Origin: Pichia kudriavzevii
Taxonomy: Eukaryota > Ascomycota > Pichiomycetes > Pichiales > Pichiaceae
Direction: 5' to 3'
Length of the DNA stretch: 64,000 nt
NCBI RefSeq assembly: GCF_003054445.1
Contig: NC_042506.1
Coordinates: forward strand, 1,123,501-1,187,500
Below are positions 1 to 11,842 of the stretch, in pieces. The stretch's first letter is position 1. Every line of letters starts with the position of its first letter. Below the pieces are notes generated by a model. It made no database searches and was not told the origin of the DNA. It saw only the letters and a list, made by a program, of their open reading frames with translations. A program made the position numbers and the translations under genes.

Positions 1-10
1 TTACCTTAAC

Positions 11-2434
11 ATGTCCGAGATGAATGATTCAAAGGATGAACTCTCCGTCCATCTCGATGTACATAGTAATGAGGGCGATGTTGTAGACGTGGTGAAATAT
101 GCTACAGATGTGCTCAATAATGGCTTACTCAATGGTCAGGAAGAAGAGGAAGAAGAAGCCGATGATGGTGAAGATAGTAATGGTAACCATCACGGCAATA
201 TTCCTAGACACTGTTTAAAAGGGCCAAGCTCGCATGATCTAGGGGAACATAGAGATGAAACTGATGTTAAGGATGATGATGCTGTTGCTGTGGATATCGA
301 TAGATTTCGAATGGAAATGGAAAGTATGGGTGAAATAAATATCAATGGATTGAGCGGTGACCAGCCAGTCTTCCCCACTATTGAAGCCATGAGAACAGTT
401 CAACAACAGAGAAAGAAGAGACAATTCTCAAGCATTATTGATGAGGACATCAAAGAATTCCAACGATGGACGTCAAGGTTTTTAGTAGATGCTTTGGATG
501 ATTCCACTACCGATGTAGCAATTGAAGATAGTGATGAATATGGATTTCCACAGACTACAGCAGAACATTTCACTGATCCTGTTGATGACAGTGGTTTCAA
601 AAGAAAAAAAATAGTGAAAAATGAAACACCCGATACTCATGCCACCGATCGTAAGGGTAGCGATAGTAATCTGCATGAACAAAATGACGTTATTGTCGAC
701 GTTGGCCAGCAAAATGGTATTGATTTGTCTAAGAAGAAAGTTAACATCATCAAATTTGAGGGCTTAGATATTGATAAGGAGGAGCATCTACACACTACCA
801 AGAATGAAGAAAATGTTGATCCCGAACTCTCCAAATTTGATTCCAATACCTTTAGTGATGATCTTATCAATGTCAGTTTAGAATATTTACAAAGAAGAAT
901 TGAAAGTGGTCATGTTGGTGAAAAGATAGCCGATGGTGCTGACAACGATGTTGGAAATCGTACTGTTGATGGTGACAACAATGAAGACGCAGATGATGAT
1001 GAAAATTTGGCAGTTGAAGAGGTCAACCGTGTTGTTAACCAAGCTGTTGCCGCAGTTCGTGCAGACGCAGCAAGAAATGAGGGGGTTGAGCATATTGAAG
1101 ACATTAAAGAACTAGATGGAGACGGGGACGAAGAACACGGTGCTGATACGGATGTTATTGCAGCAGCAATTGTTGCTGCGGAGAATGCAGTTCGGAAAAG
1201 GCTAAAAATCGATAGTATGGGAACGCTGGACCAAATAAAAGATATATCAATTCCAATAACGAACGAGCCAACCCTGACAACTGACCAGAGCTCAAGTAAG
1301 GTTTTGAATTTTCAGAAAGTTAAAGTTGGTGCTGATGGTGGAGGGCTTGAGACGTCTACTAAGCCTAAAAAAGCGAATAAGAAGAATGCAACAACTAAAC
1401 AGACTGTTTCCAAGGCAAAGAAAAACAAAGAGAAAAGAGACGAATTTGAATTGCTAATTAAGGGCAAGCTAGATGAGGCTATTAAAAAGGCAAGGGAGAA
1501 AATTGCGGATTTGAGTATAAACAGTCGATCTTTCACGAAGGAAGAAATGGATGCCATTGACATATTTATCAAAGAGTATCAAAAAGTACATGTAATGACG
1601 CATGAAGCATTTCTCAAGAGGATCTGGGGAAATGAAAGGAAAAAGGATAAATTCTGGGAAGTGGTCCAGCACGTCCTACCGAATCGTACACGCTCGTCAC
1701 TATACAAGCATATCAGAAGAACGTATCACATATTTGAGAAAAGAGGTGTGTGGACACCTGAAGAAGATAAGAAGCTAAAGGAATTAACCGAGACATGTGA
1801 TGGGAAATGGAAAGAAATTGGGGAAATTATGAAACGAATGCCCGAAGATTGTCGGGACCGATGGAGGAACTATGTCAAATGTGGAGAGTCTCGGAATGTC
1901 AACAAATGGACCAAGGAGGAAGAAGATAGGTTAAAGGAAATAATAACGCAGGTATTAGACCATGCCAGGAAAGACATTGACGGTAAAGAACAACCGATAC
2001 GAGAAGCACAAGTTGCGCCTACAATCAACTGGAACATCATCAGTGAAATGATGGGGGGCACCAGATCACGTATTCAATGTCGCTATAAGTGGAAGAAGAT
2101 TATGAAGATGGAGAGCGTCAATAAACTCCAGAAAATGGACAGCGATACCCAGCAGTGGTTGATTGAAAGGCTTTATGAACTGTCAGAGAAGGACCCGTAT
2201 CTTGAGGCTAACCTCGATTGGGACGCACTGGCATTGACGGCTCCCTCGTCAAAGATAATATGGAATGGTGTTGATCTAAGCACTTGCTTTGCACGTTTGA
2301 AAACACGGGTCGACTGGAAGGGCAAGACTTTTTTCGAAATCGTGGCGCAGTTGCGTGATGCGCTGAGCCCCGCGAAATGTGTGGCGCAGCTGGAGAATAA
2401 CCAGGCTTGGAATGTGGAGGGCGAGACCCATTAG
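11..2434 (+). CDS. REB1: Reb1-type Myb DNA-binding protein
   Basis: Encodes 807 residues, very close to the roughly 810 of S. cerevisiae Reb1. Reb1 is a general regulatory factor that binds promoters and rDNA terminators, helps exclude nucleosomes and arrests RNA polymerase I. The first ~480 residues are acidic and low in complexity (Glu/Asp runs). A Lys-rich linker follows. The C-terminal DNA-binding part (about residues 520-710) carries Myb/SANT-like repeats: GVWTPEEDKKLKEL, then NKWTKEEEDRLKEI, then a third helix-turn-helix around RSRIQCRYKWKKI. The start is the ATG at 11; the promoter lies outside the window. The paralogue Nsi1 is an alternative name, but the length and acidic N-terminus favour Reb1. 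Confidence 0.88.
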   Translation: MSEMNDSKDELSVHLDVHSNEGDVVDVVKYATDVLNNGLLNGQEEEEEEADDGEDSNGNHHGNIPRHCLKGPSSHDLGEHRDETDVKDDDAVAVDIDRFRMEMESMGEININGLSGDQPVFPTIEAMRTVQQQRKKRQFSSIIDEDIKEFQRWTSRFLVDALDDSTTDVAIEDSDEYGFPQTTAEHFTDPVDDSGFKRKKIVKNETPDTHATDRKGSDSNLHEQNDVIVDVGQQNGIDLSKKKVNIIKFEGLDIDKEEHLHTTKNEENVDPELSKFDSNTFSDDLINVSLEYLQRRIESGHVGEKIADGADNDVGNRTVDGDNNEDADDDENLAVEEVNRVVNQAVAAVRADAARNEGVEHIEDIKELDGDGDEEHGADTDVIAAAIVAAENAVRKRLKIDSMGTLDQIKDISIPITNEPTLTTDQSSSKVLNFQKVKVGADGGGLETSTKPKKANKKNATTKQTVSKAKKNKEKRDEFELLIKGKLDEAIKKAREKIADLSINSRSFTKEEMDAIDIFIKEYQKVHVMTHEAFLKRIWGNERKKDKFWEVVQHVLPNRTRSSLYKHIRRTYHIFEKRGVWTPEEDKKLKELTETCDGKWKEIGEIMKRMPEDCRDRWRNYVKCGESRNVNKWTKEEEDRLKEIITQVLDHARKDIDGKEQPIREAQVAPTINWNIISEMMGGTRSRIQCRYKWKKIMKMESVNKLQKMDSDTQQWLIERLYELSEKDPYLEANLDWDALALTAPSSKIIWNGVDLSTCFARLKTRVDWKGKTFFEIVAQLRDALSPAKCVAQLENNQAWNVEGETH

Positions 2435-3021
2435 CAAGCATATCCCGATATCTCCGCGAGCTTTTGACCACTTTGGTTGCCTCTTATTCGATTATATTAG
2501 GGTTGTCGATCTTGTCGTTTCCGAATCCGGGGGCCACCCTGACCCCCCAAGACTCCTGTCGTTACCATTAAGTCCTCTATTGTGTAGTTTACGTATAGGG
2601 TGTATATGTCGAAAAAAAAAAATATAGCTATTACGGGGGAAACCTGATTTTTGGTGTTTTCTAACAGCGGAGTTAATTCGATACAACGGTGTTCAGTAGA
2701 GATATATTCTTTTCCCTCTCATTTTCCACTTTGGTTGACTATAACGTGAAGTTTTGTTTCCTGCCAAAGTAAATCGACCTGCCAATTGAGAAATAGTTCA
2801 ACTAAGTTGAGCGGTGTTTTGCTGTTGTTCAGAGTCAGTATATTTTCTGTGCTTCACTGAAATTTTCAACAATAACCTATCATTGATCGTTCGGATCAAG
2901 CAAACACATACACAACCCTTCCAAAAAAAAAAAACTCTTCCAGTCTATCTTGATCTAATCTTGTCATATAGTTTTTTAAGGTTTTTATTTCCCAATTACA
3001 AAGCCGCCTTTTCTCAGGAAC
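2435..3021. promoter_or_regulatory. Intergenic region: REB1 3' end and HAP1 promoter/leader
   Basis: 587 bases with no ATG-started gene. It holds the REB1 3' end, a GC-rich patch near 2527-2550 with opposed G5 and C5-6 runs, and A-runs near 2616 and 2925. The T/C-rich 3' part just before 3022 is probably the HAP1 leader. I see no RNA gene and no clear operator. Confidence 0.4.
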
Positions 3022-6000
3022 ATGAAAAGTGAAGAACAAAGCCGATCGCAGTCGAAAGATCTAAAAACCACAAGAAAGAGAAACAGAGTTCCAGTTTCTT
3101 GTCGAGTATGTCGAAAAAGAAAGGTCAAGTGTGATAAGCAACAGCCACATTGCTTAAACTGTATTAAAAACAATGTCCAGCATTTGTGTGTCTATGCAAA
3201 ACCTGATTGGGCTAAAGATTCTCCTCCTCCAGAGGCAACTATCGATAATGATCCCAAACCGGTAACCGTCAAACAAGAAGATACAAATGAACGATTAGAA
3301 CTAGCACATTCATTACAAAAAGAACTAGATGAGATGAAATTGAAAGTAAAGGCATTGGAAAGTGAGAATAATGAGTTAAAGAAGAAAATGGTGAATATCC
3401 CCACTGTTAATGAAGTAACAAGTACAACTTCTTCTCTGCTGGTGAAACCGAGAGATACTGACGATTTGTTGGACTCTATATTCAATTCGAATATCTTGTT
3501 TCTTGCACAGCAAGGCAACCACTACAATATACATATCACCTACCAAATTAGCGTGTTCTCCTGGATGTTTATTATCAAAAGTGATATATACTTGAATGAC
3601 TTGTGGATGAAGATACTGAAATTGCGACAACATTATGAATACTACTACCATAAAGGAACAATGGAGAAAAACATGATATCTCAGTATAGAAACTTTAAGA
3701 TGAAAAGCCTATCACCACAAATCATTCCGAAGGAAAAAACTAATGAGCATACAAGTAAATTAAAGAACTTTCTTGAAAAAAGTTTGAATATTAAGAGGGC
3801 AACAAATCATAGAGTTCAAAGTCCAACTACATTGAAGAATGATATCACAGGTGAAATTGAGGTTAGTACCCCTTCTTCAATGTTGTTGCAAAAGCAACCT
3901 CAACATCCTAACAAATGTCCTGTCACGGGTGTTGTTGGGGTGTGTCCAATTGGAGAAAATATAATGAATTCTCCACTCAAGAGTAGTAATGGTCAGAATC
4001 ACAATGCTGAAGACACGGCATTCGATCCCAAGACCCAAGAAAATAAACTAAATGATTGTGGACGACCTAAAAAGCAAACAACACATCAACATCCTCATTT
4101 AACACACCGTAGCCACCACCCAGACATTAAAAAATGCCCTGTTTTTTATCCCGTTACGGGCAATCCTACTGTCAATTCTAAGTCAGGAACTCCTACAAAC
4201 GATGATCAGAGTGATATGGATGATATGCTTGAGGATAATAAAGTTTGTCCATTGATAGCTGGGGACGGAAAGGCATTGTTCAAGGAGAAATTAACAAAGA
4301 TGAATATAAGTGCAATCAGAGAATCTTATTCCAAATCACCGATGTCATCGATGGACTCACCTACTCTAATTAATCAAAAACGTAGATCTGGATCATTATC
4401 ACCATCTAAATCCAAGAGTATGCCCATGATTCCATCGGGACCATCGACGCCACTGTCAGATATTAAGCCACAAGATAGTGAGAAATTGCAAAATTATGTT
4501 CCTATTGCGATGAAACCCGAATCATCACCTACTTCAAGGCAGAACAGTTTGAAAAGGATGGCATCTTCCGAATATCCGTATGGTGGAAAAATGAAAAAAT
4601 TAAAGACCATTTCTCCAGCTTTTATCAAATCTTTAAATTATAACAATACCAAGCAAATAATAAACGTCATTGAACAGCATCTACCGCCAAAGAAAATTGT
4701 TTTACTACTCATTGATAGATTTTTTGATAAAATATATATCCATATGCCATATGTTGATGAAACCTCTTTTAGGCATAGAGTTAATTTGATTATCAAAGCA
4801 TCAGACTTAAACAGCCAAAGGATAAAACTTTCATCAATTGGTAATCAATATTGTGAGGAGTTTTTGACATTGTGCCTAATGTTAATCATACTCAGATTAA
4901 GTTGGTTGTCATTGCCGGACAAATCAAGAGAAGGCCTAAACTCTAACGAATTGCTATTAATGAAGCCTGAAAATTTCATATCATTGGTTTTAGTTGAAAT
5001 GGTCAAGGAGATATTTTCAAATGCTAAAATTTTGACAAAGCCTTCTGCTATAATCTTCCAAGTTGGATTATATTTAAGAATATACTCAACATTGTCGCCT
5101 GAGGATGGGTTTGATACTGATAATTCTTACACGAGCAATGCAAACTTTAATAATCCGCAGCAGACAGATCCAAATAGTAGGTCCAACTCCACTTCAATGT
5201 CTTCATCGTCAGTTAATTCCAACGATTTGTCCGGAGACTTGACAAATGAGTCCCCTAATATGAATTCACCTGTATATATTTCAATGTTAGTACAATTGGC
5301 TAGAACAATTGGATTGAACAGAGATCCGTTAAATTTTAAGAACTTTTATCCAAAGCCGAATGATGATGAGGCAACAGTTGCAAGATTGTTCAGAAAAAGA
5401 CATTTGTGGAGAAAGTTGTGGTTTGGGTTGTTATTTGTCACAATTGAAGCAAATTTGAGCTTAGGCGATTATAAGAAGGGTTTACCTATTGAGCTTGATT
5501 TAGACCCGACACTGGGTACTTCTGTAAACAAAACTTGGGACTGTAGATTGCCAGGTGGTATTGAACAAGGTGTTTTAGAAAATTCTTTCAAAGGTGGTAA
5601 GATATTACAACGTGAATTATGCGTTGTGCAAAGTTTCAGAGAATCCATTATATCATATAAATGGATTTACAGAGGAATGAAATTACTATTCAATGTTGAT
5701 GAACCTCCTTCAACAACTGAGCTTGAAAAAATCATTAGTAAATTATCCGAAATAATATGTGAGAAATCCAAATATGGTTACGGTATTGATCTAATTATGG
5801 GAAATCAAGAAATTGTAAATCCATTTAGGGCAAGAAACTCATCTGTTTGGATCAAAAAATATACCAACCAAATTAAAATCTTAAGGTTGAAGGTTCATTT
5901 GATAATTAAAAACATGATTTTCACATTGACGTATCTCTTATTTTTGAACCACGAACAAAAGCTTAGCAAGCTACTAGGTCAAAAGCATGCGTCCGTGGAG

Positions 6001-6679
6001 AAAATAGAAAAGCAAAGGATATACATTGAAACTTTTTTTGAGAGTTCATTACTGTCGGCAATTGAGAGCTTCAAATTATTTATTCAATTCATGGATGAGC
6101 ATGAGAATGCGTTTACAAATTGCAGCACGGGTTTACTAATTTACCCATTTTTGCTAATATTGAATCACCGATCGCATGAGTTTTTGATTTCTTTGATTTT
6201 GAGGATTCAACAGAATTCACCGATTATTATGGAAGTTCTGAAAAAAAACAAGATTGATCCGAAAGAGTTGCAAAAGCGGTTATTCACATATGTTGAGACT
6301 TTTATAGAAAGGCTAGATTTACTTACCAAGAGGTACTATTACGCATGGGTTCTTAGAAGACTAGTTAAGTTTTTCCATAATATTTTGACAAACTCACAAA
6401 AACTTTTCAAGTTGAACTTCAAAAAAATGAATGTATCTGACACGGGCAAAGCAACATCAGAGCTGAAATCAGATACATTACCCTCTAAAGTTCATAAAAA
6501 TGAGGAAACCAATCATAGTAATAATTGTGATGGTAGCACTACTAGTAATAACGGGAAATCTGCATTTGAGATTGCCTTTGGTACATCAAAATTACCACCC
6601 GTTACTGATTTCACACACGATGATAGAAGAGAAATCAATTTCAACCCTTTGATCAGTAACTCTGACATTCTGTTTAATC

Positions 6680-6711
<32 letters not shown>

Positions 6712-7491
6712 CGTCATAACCACTATAACCTACAACAAGGACATCAGCAACACCAGCCCCTTACAAACAATCAGCCAGGTTTATCTGACAAAGGTAATAA
6801 CAATGACAGCAAGATACCTCAAACGGGCAGTAACAATCTAACCAATGTACTATTTCAAAATATGGAGGCAGATTTGAATTTCAATGCAAACATGAAGAAC
6901 ACACAAACGACTCCTACAATTGGATATGACGATGTGAATACGGTCCCCATGGTGTCGAGCAATTCTGACTCGAGTGTACATATGAATGCCGAATTACCGG
7001 CAATATTTGACGATCAATTCCTGAACGATATCGGTAGTTTTGGATTAGATGGTATGAATATACCGGGTCTGATGGGATTACAGAGGGGGTTGAGTAGCGA
7101 TGGTCTTACACCACCAGCGTCGGCGCTGGGGCTGAACGTGGGGAATACTCCAGATACCATCATTGAGAGCAGTGCTCTGAATAACGAAGCTACCTCGATG
7201 CACATGGGGGGTGGGTTTTACAATGCAATGATGGGCCAAACAGGCAACATCAACTCTGTGGACCATAGAGTCAATTCCAACGTTATGGGAAGGCCAGAGA
7301 TGTACAACCCGCTCAACGAGATTGACTTCACCAACATTGATTTAAACACCCCAGTGGATAATCTAATGTATGGATTCGAGATGCCTATTCCGGACTCCGG
7401 AAATACCCGAACTGAGGGCGGTGGCGAGAACGCCAGCAACGCACAGGGCAGCAACAACTTAACTTCCAGCAGTATGTGGAACTTCTTCTAG
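3022..7491 (+). CDS. HAP1: Hap1-type heme-responsive zinc-cluster transcription factor
   Basis: Encodes 1489 residues (S. cerevisiae Hap1 is about 1480-1500). Hap1 is a nuclear heme- and oxygen-dependent regulator of respiratory and hypoxic genes. A Zn2Cys6 cluster lies at about residues 27-56 (spacing CX2CX6CX6CX2CX8C). A heptad dimerisation helix follows at about 93-125. Four Cys-Pro dipeptides of the heme-responsive-motif type sit at Cys 299, 308, 372 and 409 (KCPVTG, VCPIG, KCPVFY, VCPLIA). A fungal transcription-factor middle domain covers about 540-1000. The C-terminus is Asn/Gln/Ser-rich and acidic, as in activation domains, with an 11-Gln tract. The start is the first ATG of the frame, 17 residues before the basic lead-in to the zinc cluster. 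A diverged relative lies directly downstream on the same strand. Confidence 0.88.
3916..4251 (+). other. Cys-Pro heme-responsive motif region of HAP1
   Basis: Codes for residues 299-410 of HAP1, with four CP dipeptides (Cys codons at 3916, 3943, 4135 and 4246), two of them preceded by Lys (KCP). In S. cerevisiae Hap1, KCPVDH-like repeats bind heme. The count and spacing here differ, so heme binding is inferred from the motif alone. Confidence 0.6.
6679..6711 (+). repeat. (CAA)11 microsatellite coding poly-Gln
   Basis: A pure CAA run inside HAP1 gives 11 consecutive glutamines in the low-complexity C-terminal region. It is likely to vary in length between strains. Confidence 0.95.
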
Positions 7492-7532
7492 AATGAGAAA
7501 GAAGGAAAGTACGGTTTTCATTCATAGATTTA

Positions 7533-7552
7533 ATATATATATATATATATAT
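7533..7552. repeat. (AT)10 microsatellite
   Basis: A pure AT dinucleotide run about 40 bases after the HAP1 stop codon. AT-rich runs in this position commonly act as yeast 3'-end efficiency elements. Confidence 0.9.
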
Positions 7553-8011
7553 CTATGTACATATAGTGCTATATATTTTGTGCACGAGTTCATGTAAAGT
7601 AGGGTCGCCAAAAAGATTTGCCTCTCAGTGTAGTAACAGGCGCAATGTGTAAGGGATGTCTCCAACTGGCACCCAATGTTTTTCTTTTGGCGCTTCCCTT
7701 CATCAAAACACGGAGGGGGGCTCAGGCGCCTCTCTCGTTATTCGCGGAAACTCTCGCAGTGGCCAGCTCGAAACATGGGCCTTAACTCCGGTGTCCTTTA
7801 ACTGGGTTGGGCAACTTAACTTGGTGGTTTGGTGCGGGTTCATAGAGGCCATTTCAGCCAAGGGGCGGTACCTTTAGCTTGTGCCTATATATCAAGAGCA
7901 TTACACTTGAGGATGACTCTGTGAGGGTCTCGTTGATCAATACAGTAGCTGTTGTTGTAGTGGTTTATAGTGGTTTGTAGATATCTGTAAGCGAAAAATG
8001 TCCGGAATTAG

Positions 8012-8207
8012 CTGTATCAGTATAGTGCGCGGTGTGGAGAAACGCTGTTTTTTCAACGGAGATAGCCCAGCAGTGGGCGAGACAGCGTTATTAGCTTTCG
8101 CCCAACGAGGTGAAAAGCCGGCGCTCACTCGGATGTGAGAAATAAAGCCACGGCAGGGTGAATACTAAATCGAGGGCTATTCACGAATCTGGATGGTACA
8201 AGATCCA
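8012..8207. other. Cluster of adjacent potential hairpins
   Basis: Inverted repeats read directly: CTGTA/TATAG at 8012-8025 (one wobble pair, 4-nt loop). AACGCTGT/ACAGCGTT at 8041-8089 encloses GCCCA/TGGGC with a 4-nt loop. TTTCGCC/GGTGAAA at 8096-8115 has one wobble pair. CTCAC/GTGAG lies at 8124-8139, GTGAATA/TATTCAC at 8158-8184 and TGGAT/ATCCA at 8190-8207. A structured RNA, a structured 5' leader or clustered dyad operators are all possible. A T6 run at 8048-8053 argues against a pol III transcript. No known RNA family was recognised. Confidence 0.4.
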
Positions 8208-8314
8208 CCTCCCGAACGCAAAAGTCGGACCTTTCTTGGATAAAAGTCATCCCAACATTCTTTCAAGTTCCATCGAGGTTATCCGCTGTGTGTGTGTTCC
8301 TAAGAAGAGTAAGC

Positions 8315-11300
8315 ATGACAAGAAGTGAAATACAACAGCTCCCCGTCTCGGCGTTGATGGCGGAGAATGATGTCAAGGGGGGAGGTAAACTACAAAGAGG
8401 AAATGATAAAGAAAAAAACGGTGGCTTAGACCAACCACGATCTTCCGAAAATGGTACAGGCGACTCAAATGGGAAGGTCAAGAAACCCAAGGGTAAGAGA
8501 AATAGGATGCCCTTGTCATGTTCTGTTTGTAGGAAGAGGAAGATTAAGGTATGTCGACAATATCCATGTTTCCATCCATGGTTTTAAGCCCGTTGTACGA
8601 ACTTCGGCTTTATGATGTGATTTTTTCCCCTTTTTTTCTCTCTTTTTTTTTTTTTTTTTTGAGCAAAAAGAAGAAGTAATAAGAGGAGAGAGTAAGGCCA
8701 ATGATGCTATTTTTATCAAAGCTCAAATAAATACTAACATCCCTGTTTCTTGAATTTACTTTTCCTATAGTGCAACCGTGCAAGGCCGCATTGTGATGCA
8801 TGTGTTAAGGGAAACACAACTGATGAATGCGTCTATCATGAATCGAAATTCACCTGTCTTGATCCCAAAAATGAGTTTTTCGAACAGTATAAATTATCGC
8901 CAAATGATCCAGTAAAGAAAACAGATGAAACTTTAACTACTGACAACTCCGGCATGAGTGAAAAACTCAAACACTTGGGAATGGTCTTCAATAATTCCAA
9001 TGACCAGAAATTTTTCAAAATACCAAATTATGAAAATGACCGCAATCACAGTCAAGTAACGGATAGTAACTATCCTGAAAAATTGGTCCTACCTCCAATA
9101 AGCTCATTCTCATCTTCCTCTCCTTCGACCCTCAACTTTAATGACAACTTGTCGCTATCTTCTAAAATCATTCCAACTATTCGCCATCCAAACCAAACAA
9201 CACCCATGTCTAGCTTTAATCCATATGGTAGTACGGCTCCACTGAACACGATCAATTCAATCAACCATCACAACCTCAATGATTCGTCGTTGCCGTATGG
9301 ATCCAGTCCAAGGTCTTCGGTATATTTCCCACCTCCGATATCTCACAACAGCACCAACGGCAATAATATCAACATTAGCAATAACAATACTGAAATTCGT
9401 ACATTTTTCAGCGGTGTCTCTGATATTGGTACTCCAATTCCCAGTCTAATGTCTGATAGAATTAGAGGTGTGCGAGGGAATGAGTTCATTATGGTCTCGA
9501 GAAGAGCAGATTTGTTTTCTCATTTGAACATTTCTAAAGACTCTATCATTGATTTCCATAAGAACTATATCCCTATGTTATACAACCATTCAAGGGTCAA
9601 AAATATTGGTCCCCTATCCGGTATATCAATGGTCATCAAAGACCCGTTGACGAGACCATTGAAGGAGGAAGTGTCTGCATTTAAGAAGAGGGCTTTCGAT
9701 AGTATTTTAAATGGTGACGAGAAAATCGAAAGGGAGAATTTAAAGAAACATTCTGGTGTAGAAGATATCGAAAAAATAGATCTGAACACAAAAATTGGTT
9801 TGTGTTCTAGTGTTCAGAATATATCATTGTTTTCCGATTGGGCATTAGATGATGGGATTAAAGTACCTTCAAACGTCAAAGATTTGATAGATTTCATACT
9901 AGAGATTTTACCGAACAAGAAAATAATTTGGTCTTTAATAGATCGCTTCTTTGATAAGATGTATCCTCTATTCCCGTACCTAGACCAGTCAACTTTTAAT
10001 TCCGATGTTGGGAAACTGATTGAGAGCAATCGTGAAAATGATCTAAATCTTACAGAAAAAGTTAAAACCTTGAAAATCCAAAAAAAGCTTGATATTGCTA
10101 TAGCTGGTATTCTTTTGGTTGTATTGAGTTTTGCTAATGATTCATTACTCGTTCGGGTGGATGTAAGCAAAATAACAAGAACCCCATTGGAAAAATATCT
10201 GCTTGATCATCCACTATCAAAGCATACTATCGCAATCTCCAAGTTTTGTTTGAACCAATTTGATTTACTAAAAAAATGTGCCTTACCAATTTTCCAGCTA
10301 GCACTTTTAATCAAGGAATACGAAAATTCAAACGCGTTAACCGATGGTGGTGACCCAGATTCCCAAATCTGTATCTCAATGCTAATACAAATGGCAATTG
10401 CTATTGGGTTGAACAGAGATCCATCAAAGTTTGACATTAGATTGAGTAAGGGGAAAGTAGGGAATCTTTGGAGGAAAATATGGTATGGTCTATTAGCTAT
10501 TGATTCAAGAAGATACATACTGTATGGTAGGAGTAAGTGTATATCTAGCGATCTCTACGACACTGAACTACCATTTTATGACAAGGAATCTTCTAATATT
10601 GATAATCACCAGTTAGAGAAGGTTGTGCTAGAGAAAATCAAGCTTAATTTTAGGTTTGATGAAGCTATGAATGAAATCACAGACTATGTTTGTTCATTAA
10701 AAAATAAACCGAATGTTCGAGTGTTAATAGAGAAAACATTGAATTTGGAGAGAATGATTGAGGAGTCATTTGAATCATTGAAATCCATATTAGAGAGAAA
10801 AAATGAAGATTCGATAAGTCAGTTTAGTAAAATTAAAGATTTTGCAATTGTCACACAGGCTTTAGGTCTACTTATTTGCATTTATCATCATTTATATCTT
10901 AGTTCACAATCTGAAAAAAATTTTCATGCAGGGAGGTTTTTCAAAAAAAAGGAGATCTTTTATTGGTTATATGTTCTTTCAAATGTTGAATGCTATACCA
11001 CTAATTCACAAAGATGCTTTGGTGTAGGTTATGATATGATTGTTTCGTTCCTTGTTTTGCCAATTATCCATAAAGGATGGGTTGTTTATTTTTCCACATA
11101 CATATCAATCACTGCATATTTGATTAAGGCAGAAAGATATCCTGTTAACACCAAGAGGATTGAGATGTTGCAAAATATTAGTAAACAAATGACAGATTCA
11201 TCCAGCTGGTATTTACCTTGCATCAAACTATTAGCAAAACACAATTTTTATGCGTGGAGAATTTTCAAAGCACACACGTTTATACTAAAATTGATCAGAA

Positions 11301-11842
11301 TGAAGAACTATTTTCAAAAGAGTGTGACACAGATCTATAATATTTTTGAGAATGTCAGTGACCAAGATTTGGTTTTATTCTACGATCTGATTAATTATAA
11401 AAACTACAAGATAAACAATGTGGAAACTATAACTTTCAAGACCTCAAAGAGCATAATTCTTCATAATATAGTGGGAATTAACCGCAATTCAGAACATATT
11501 GATGAGAAACAGAACCCATTGGATAGCCCTTTCAACTTCAAATCTCAGATGGATAAGTCAATAGCTGAAGAAATTTGGAATCAACCTTTAGAAGAGGATG
11601 AGTACTGGAAAAACGTTTTTCTGAAGAAGCAATCAAATATTGGACAAGGTGTAAATTTGAACGGTGAAATTGTTGGCAGTGAGGCAAGTGGCCACTCCGA
11701 CTTATCACTAAATGATGGATCCATTAGAACCCCTGATTTGCTCTCTTCAAACAGTCCATTCAGTGGATATGGAGGAATTCCAGAGACTGATGATTTTTTT
11801 TTCGATCAGGCGATCTACGAAATGTTCAGTCAGCAACAATAA
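8315..11842 (+). CDS. Second Hap1-like zinc-cluster transcription factor (spliced)
   Basis: Two exons, 8315-8548 and 8771-11842, give 1101 residues. The N-terminus is basic, RNRMPLSCSVCRKRKIK, and the spliced zinc cluster (Cys 69, 72, 79, 86, 89, 98; CX2CX6CX6CX2CX8C) has the same spacing as the upstream HAP1. The middle region is clearly homologous to it: both have a LIDRFFDK block, an ISML-Q-A-IGLNRDP block and a WRK-WGL block. No Cys-Pro heme motif and no obvious heptad coil after the cluster are visible, and the poly-Gln is absent. The true start is the ATG at 8315; an upstream in-frame GTG is not expected to be used. It is probably a nuclear DNA-binding regulator that arose by tandem duplication, with unknown targets and probably not heme-gated in the same way. 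Confidence 0.85.
8549..8770 (+). other. Spliceosomal intron in the zinc cluster of the second HAP1-like gene
   Basis: 222 nt, phase 0. The donor is GTATGT at 8549, the branch site is a perfect TACTAAC at 8732-8738 and the acceptor is ATAG at 8767-8770. A run of 18 T lies at 8643-8660. Splicing restores the third zinc-binding cysteine at the first codon of exon 2. Reading through the intron stops at 8585-8587. Confidence 0.95.
8643..8660 (+). repeat. T18 homopolymer in intron
   Basis: An uninterrupted run of 18 T inside the intron, preceded by further T/C-rich sequence. Confidence 0.9.

Larger units (their letters stand above)
7492..8314. promoter_or_regulatory. Intergenic region between the two HAP1-type genes, rich in inverted repeats
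   Basis: 823 bases. It holds the HAP1 3' end with an AT run, then a more GC-rich stretch. A TATATATC lies near 7885, and a tandem 10-mer (TAGTGGTTTA then TAGTGGTTTG) lies at 7958-7977. Several short inverted repeats are packed between 8012 and 8207 (listed separately). A 73-codon ATG frame at 7656-7877 shows no family features. The 3' end is presumably the promoter and leader of the second HAP1-type gene. Confidence 0.45.

Noticed and set aside
7656-7877. 73-codon ATG frame between the HAP1-type genes
   Set aside because: No family features and composition like non-coding DNA.
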